DNA of 8,134 nucleotides from JBFIHZ01 sp041601535. Lineage in GTDB: Bacteria; Pseudomonadota; Gammaproteobacteria; Xanthomonadales; SZUA-36. Location: the NCBI GenBank assembly GCA_041601535.1, contig JBFIHZ010000178.1, positions 1 through 8,134 of the forward strand, written 5' to 3'. Position numbers and translations under genes: made by a program. Under the pieces are notes generated by a model. It was given only the letters and a program-made list of their open reading frames with translations, did not search any database and was not told the origin of the DNA. Below are positions 5,501 to 8,134 of this stretch, in pieces; within the stretch, counting starts at the first letter, position 1, and each line of letters starts with the position of its first letter.

Positions 5501-7980
5501 AGTCTCAGCTGGCCCGCCACGGTTTGCCCCAAACGCCGGTAAGCGGATACCGCGCTGTGCGCGGTCTGCAATGTCATATCGACCGGCAGAGGCGACAACT
5601 CCGCCGCAACCGGTGGCGCCCCTTCAAACTCCAGCTGCAGACGGTAATCCTCGCCGCGCGTCTCGACGATCAGTTGGTAGGGGCCGCCCGGCGGAACCAC
5701 CGTGGCGTAACCACCCGCTTCCGCATCGTAGCTCAGCACCTCAGCATCAAAGCGGTTGCGGCCCAGCATCAGACGTTTGATGGGCGCTTCACTGCGCACG
5801 AACAGGTTTCTCGGCTGCTCCGCCATGGAAAGTTCATACGGGTCCGTATCGCCCCAGTCCCCGCTGCTTCCCTCCAGCACCTGGTTCGGCGGAACCGGCG
5901 CGGCGAGATAGAGTTGCGACACGCCGTTGGGCTCACAGTCGGCCGGACAGGAATAGCGTGGCAGTCGCTCCAGGCTGATGCGGTATTCAGCTTCGCTGAC
6001 CTGGGTGGGACGCAGGTTGACGTGGTAATCGCCCGGTGGAAACAGCCCGGAGAGTGTGACGGGCTCGCCCGGACCACCCGGTTTGGCATCCGCCAGTGTC
6101 TCGTCATACCAGTACACGTAGGGGTCTATGACGCCATCGGCCGGGGGCTGTACGGTGAGGCGTACATGATCCCAGTTGCCGAGATAGAAGCGGTAATAAT
6201 CGCTGTCGTCGGAATCAACCAGCAGACCGGTGCGGGTCTGGCCGATGGCCAGGCGCTGCATGCGCGAGGAGTCGTTGGGTTCGCGCTCGCCATTCGGATC
6301 GGGCGGCCCCAGCGCTCGCGCCAGCACGGTATAACTGCCGCCGTTGCGGCCCGTAACGCGCAGATAGTGCTGGCCAGGCAGCAGGAACATGTTTTCCAGC
6401 CGCATCCGCCGCTGCCCGCGGTCCGGCCGAATGCGCGTCACCTGTTTGCCGGCACCATCGTAATAGGCCACTTCGGTGATGTCGTCGCCGATGACCTGGA
6501 AGCGCCACAACTGCGGTTCATCCACCACCAGAAACCGGTAGAAATCGTCTTCGCCGTACACAAACGAACCCTTGATCCTATTGTTGGCCGGCACGCCGCT
6601 GGCGAACTCGATCGCATCATTGGGCTCCGCTTCCATGCCCGCCTTGATCGCGCCCTGTGGCGACAGGCTGATGCGGTACTCAATGCCTTCCCTGGCCCGC
6701 GTGACGCTCAGCCCCCAGCTGCCTTGGTTCAAAACCAGGCCGGGCAATTCAATGGGGGTGTTTTCCCGACGGCACTGCACGCGTGTTTTGTCACTGGCGA
6801 GCAGGCAGAACTCCAGCGCCTGCCCGGCCGGCTCGGTGTCGAGGGAAAGTTTGAGTACCTGGTCAGCGTTCGTTTCATCCAGATCGAAGCGGAAATAGTC
6901 CCACTCGTTGGTCTTGCTGATTCGCCCGGTCAGCGGTTGCGACAGATCCACGCGGTTGGCCTGGGCCCAATCGCCGTTCGGTTCCGCCTCTTCACCCGCC
7001 ACTCGCTGGCCGACGGCCTCGCTGGCAATGGCGTGAATAAAACCCGGCTGTTTGGCAACAAGTTCCACGTAGTAGGTAGCGGCAGCGAGAGCCAGATCGG
7101 GAAATACCGCCTGTCCGCGAGGCCCCGTCCGCTCTGCTTGTAGACGTGTGCCAGTGGCGTCGTAAAGCGTGGCCTCAAGGCTGCGCCCCACCGGCACCTG
7201 CACCCGAATATCCCAGCGCTGGCCAGCATCCTGTTCACTGAACGTGAAGGCGTACCAGGCCCGTTCCGCTGTTTCAAAGGTGGCGAACTCCCGGCCCAGG
7301 CGCATGTCCTGCGCATCTTCGCGGGCCTCGCGCTGGCCGGGGTTTTTGCTGACCGCCAGCCGGCTACCTTCGCGCATGATCAAGCGGTAGCCGCCGGGCG
7401 ATGTATCCGTGGCCGCAGAGTCCGTGCCGGCCGCCAGTTCACCGGAGGTCTGCGGCGTGCCGTCCTCACCAAAAGACAGGTTGGCGGACGGCGGGCGGAA
7501 CATACCGCCACTGGATTCCCCGCCGCTGCCGGCGTAGGCAATGCCGATCAGGTACTCGCCCGGCTCGAACACCAGATCCTGCGCGACGGACGGTGTCAGC
7601 CCGTCACGCGTGCCCATTTTCATCAACCGTTCCCGGCCGGCCACGTCCACCCCGTTATCCGCATAGGTGATGCGAACGACCTCGGCTATGGTCAGTTTCC
7701 CGGGTATACCGTGCAGCTCAAAGGTCCAGCGTTTGCGCGCATCGTTGTCAGAAACCGTCCACATGAAACCGTCCTGATCGCCATTCATCATGCTGCCCAT
7801 TACCGTACCTTCGCCGCTGATGGCATTGGCTTGGGCCGGTGTATCGTTTGGCTCGACTTCGTAATAGGCAGCCTGGGCCTGCACGTCCGGCGCCTGCCAA
7901 CCAGACAGGGCACCAACTGCCAGTGCCAAGGTAAATGATTTCCTGCACGCGTCTGTCAGATATTTCGTGGAATGCAACAT
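2536..7980 (-). CDS. Giant secreted multidomain protein: PPC-like repeats, discoidin-like segments and tandem VWA domains
   Basis: 1814 residues. In order: signal peptide (1-37); six PPC-like beta-sandwich repeats (about 41-787); an Ig/NEW-like beta segment (about 795-905); two discoidin-like segments (about 945-1077 and 1085-1230); a seventh PPC-like repeat (about 1262-1368); VWA 1 (about 1372-1535) with metal-site motif DTSAS (1376-1380) and ITDG (1466-1469); VWA 2 (about 1573-1755) with DASGS (1579-1583), T1659 and VTDGEE (1684-1689); and a small beta-rich tail (1757-1814). VWA domains usually bind proteins through a bound divalent metal ion, and PPC and discoidin modules are non-catalytic extracellular folds, so a role in surface or periplasmic binding or adhesion is inferred. 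No protease, transmembrane helix, LPxTG or PEP-CTERM signal is visible. The start is the ATG at 7980: an in-frame TGA occurs seven codons upstream and no later Met appears before residue 61. The Shine-Dalgarno is weak. It is likely transcribed alone, as 178 bases separate it from the next gene. The precise function is unknown. Confidence 0.9.
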   Translation of the reverse strand: MLHSTKYLTDACRKSFTLALAVGALSGWQAPDVQAQAAYYEVEPNDTPAQANAISGEGTVMGSMMNGDQDGFMWTVSDNDARKRWTFELHGIPGKLTIAEVVRITYADNGVDVAGRERLMKMGTRDGLTPSVAQDLVFEPGEYLIGIAYAGSGGESSGGMFRPPSANLSFGEDGTPQTSGELAAGTDSAATDTSPGGYRLIMREGSRLAVSKNPGQREAREDAQDMRLGREFATFETAERAWYAFTFSEQDAGQRWDIRVQVPVGRSLEATLYDATGTRLQAERTGPRGQAVFPDLALAAATYYVELVAKQPGFIHAIASEAVGQRVAGEEAEPNGDWAQANRVDLSQPLTGRISKTNEWDYFRFDLDETNADQVLKLSLDTEPAGQALEFCLLASDKTRVQCRRENTPIELPGLVLNQGSWGLSVTRAREGIEYRISLSPQGAIKAGMEAEPNDAIEFASGVPANNRIKGSFVYGEDDFYRFLVVDEPQLWRFQVIGDDITEVAYYDGAGKQVTRIRPDRGQRRMRLENMFLLPGQHYLRVTGRNGGSYTVLARALGPPDPNGEREPNDSSRMQRLAIGQTRTGLLVDSDDSDYYRFYLGNWDHVRLTVQPPADGVIDPYVYWYDETLADAKPGGPGEPVTLSGLFPPGDYHVNLRPTQVSEAEYRISLERLPRYSCPADCEPNGVSQLYLAAPVPPNQVLEGSSGDWGDTDPYELSMAEQPRNLFVRSEAPIKRLMLGRNRFDAEVLSYDAEAGGYATVVPPGGPYQLIVETRGEDYRLQLEFEGAPPVAAELSPLPVDMTLQTAHSAVSAYRRLGQTVAGQLRLHNRGAEAVELELEATTSDYRWNVTLDQDQLTLPGQGSADIALRIDVPPDAWADRPVRISARARTGTGAQAETWAELAVDRDIPPLNPVWGWSVPDSLRGGMNAAWVPFGAELVEPGETAKRYPTLFDGLVFGGARMQCCGVPYGWGDSPRPALTLDLPGDEPLPVAGIALNHFGSPGAYRDVRRATLLLSTDGLQFEEALHIETLPVETEQFFELAAPVSARFARLRFDETFNLRSGANGVTLGEWKVILQPGHDLSAGAGFNIADPVYGGHVVSDSPPRPNSPTSIIEAGDEWHTVRLKDGDIQSYVIGFHHNRAAQVQRIEWVYADEVDPGQKFAKLLIAASTTASIGPWQPLGEVAITADQPVTELALAAPAWARFVKITALRAPEFPRVMAAPAAIRVWERPAGADYRSILSEWGYASPRGFYEQQAGLPGSAEITAAGNTSRGTALALATGQRSAGQVALSKVEHWYRLQVPAGENTLTLNISGDPTVRVRVEAEDDSGNAIAMRKLERLSSPDQHRFEGFVTPGSTVFLRVYEPPRNVVFTWDTSASTLSYLPLIYNSLAAFAGQVIPGQEAVNLVPFGRNVLLKDWLGEPYVLQTILNDYPRRESSSSAELTLKRSAVALAPLAGTKSIVVITDGITVHDGTLWKELQDVQPRIFGVHVGGSEAWNQDVFEDWADVNGGHYTQLLYQGEMEVAFDRAATLMRRPADYTLQVDSEFREAPGPGLLRVLADAGKETGTGAAVELILDASGSMLQRMQGKRRINIAREVLIEAVQQHIPAGTPVALRVFGHREPDACRSDLEIPLAPLDPAQAAKVIGGIQAMNLARTPIADSLAAVESDLKSASGRVAIVLVTDGEETCEGDPAKVIEALQAKGIDVHLNIVGFAIDDADLESRFVEWAALGGGKYLSARDQQGLSSALREALRLPFTVYDLAGSVVAEGVVGGEPIQLEQGYYRIEVAGSPGQVFERVEVIGEQETTVSLK
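2716..3867 (-). other. Tandem VWA module of the large protein
   Basis: Residues about 1372-1755 hold two VWA folds in a row. Both have a DxSxS metal-site loop after a hydrophobic strand, a middle strand with an FG turn (F1411-G1412; F1620-G1621), a TDG strand end (1467-1469; 1685-1687) and a closing WA...GG-(H/K)Y segment (1507-1515; 1730-1738). The second copy has the full set of expected metal ligands, including T1659. In the first copy the matching threonine is not clear and a serine-rich stretch (1439-1442) stands nearby. C1628 and C1691 of the second copy may form a disulfide outside the cytoplasm. Confidence 0.8.
4291..5148 (-). other. Two discoidin-like (F5/8 C-type) segments of the large protein
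   Basis: Residues about 945-1230. Each half ends its sandwich with a similar strand, SARFARLRF (1048-1056) and WARFVKIT (1203-1210), preceded by a strand in which a measured quantity is compared (LLLSTDGLQF, 1014-1023; LLIAAS, 1166-1171). This pattern is common in discoidin-type carbohydrate- or lipid-binding modules. The match is by eye and remote. An adjacent cysteine pair (C965, C966) lies in the first half. Confidence 0.5.
5620..7860 (-). repeat. Array of six PPC-like protein repeats
   Basis: Residues about 41-787. Five copies open with EPN(D/G), at 43, 333, 452, 567 and 683; the last four are 115-119 residues apart. Copies share an aromatic strand such as WDYFRF (360-365), DDFYRF (478-483) and DYYRF (594-598), a turn such as LPGQHYLRV (534-542) or PPGDYHVNL (648-656), and a closing strand such as EYRISL (434-439; 665-670). 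The long 290-residue gap between the first and second EPN motifs hides one more copy (about 206-325) that has lost the opening motif. PPC domains normally sit at the C-terminus of secreted peptidases; here no peptidase is attached. Confidence 0.75.
7870..7980 (-). other. Sec-type signal peptide of the large protein
   Basis: Residues 1-37: basic residues R13 and K14, a hydrophobic core at about 15-28, and a probable cleavage site AQA (35-37) before A38. There is no lipobox cysteine at the cleavage site, so a soluble exported protein rather than a lipoprotein is predicted. Confidence 0.8.
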
Positions 7981-8134
7981 AGCCGTACCCGGAGCGAGTC
8001 AACAGAAGGATTTTTTCAAGACTAATCGATCATGCAAATCAATGCGAACGCAGCCTGGACATGGTGCTTGGTGCAGCCAATCCGTTACGACCGTGCACCA
8101 TCCGGAGCCAAAACCGGATCCGTTTCGTCCGGGC
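7981..8134 (-). promoter_or_regulatory. Upstream region of the large gene, probable promoter
   Basis: No gene is seen in these 154 bases. An AT-rich patch at about 8005-8040 contrasts with the GC-rich surroundings, as promoters often do. A weak pair (TTGATT, then TTGAAA after 17 bases, minus strand) could be -35 and -10 boxes, but the match is poor and no exact promoter is claimed. Confidence 0.3.
8069..8100. repeat. Inverted repeat upstream of the large gene
   Basis: Perfect 7-base arms TGGTGCA and TGCACCA separated by 18 bases, about 90 bases before the start codon. A second small inverted repeat (ATCCGG/CCGGAT, 8100-8119, 8-base loop) abuts it. They could be an operator, or the 3' end structure of a gene beyond the right edge. 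Only the symmetry is seen. Confidence 0.3.

Noticed and set aside
2851..7143. Plus-strand open frame of 1430 codons as a gene
   Set aside because: It lies wholly inside the large minus-strand gene in the complementary codon register, has no domain pattern or signal, and is rich in Arg, Gln and His as expected of a shadow of a GC-rich gene.
2536..7980. Secreted PPC-containing peptidase
   Set aside because: No subtilisin, metallopeptidase or other catalytic motif was found in the 1814 residues.

Overview
This GC-rich window carries three genes, all on the minus strand and read from right to left: a very large secreted protein (2536-7980), an FAD-dependent oxidoreductase (1092-2357) and a family 2 glycosyltransferase that runs off the left edge (1-1070). 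The high GC content, the classical cleavable signal peptide and the absence of a Gram-positive sorting signal suggest a Gram-negative bacterium, probably a proteobacterium. Nothing here fixes the genus. No tRNA, rRNA, insertion sequence, CRISPR array or phage gene was seen.

Right edge to 7981: about 150 bases with no gene. They lie upstream of the large gene and hold a short AT-rich stretch and two small inverted repeats, which may be its control region. 7980-2536: one uninterrupted 1814-residue reading frame. The predicted product has a signal peptide, then six PPC-like beta-sandwich repeats, an Ig-like segment, two discoidin-like segments, a seventh PPC-like repeat, two tandem von Willebrand factor A (VWA) domains and a short beta-rich tail. 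It has no recognisable protease, membrane anchor or sorting signal, so it looks like a secreted or periplasmic binding/adhesion protein. Its exact role is unknown.

2535-2358: a 178-base gap with several short GC-rich hairpins but no convincing U-tract terminator. 2357-1092 and 1070-1: the oxidoreductase and the glycosyltransferase are 21 bases apart, in the same direction, and almost certainly co-transcribed. The oxidoreductase has a clear Rossmann FAD-binding start and belongs to the DAO-like superfamily. The glycosyltransferase has an inverting-GT2 type N-terminal domain and a C-terminal extension that begins to look like a TPR repeat at the window edge. Together they suggest modification of a glycan or another small metabolite. 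Whether that glycan is linked to the large surface protein cannot be told from this sequence.

The most noteworthy object is the 1814-residue repeat protein, chiefly because it combines seven PPC-like modules with discoidin-like modules and two VWA domains in one chain without any enzyme domain.
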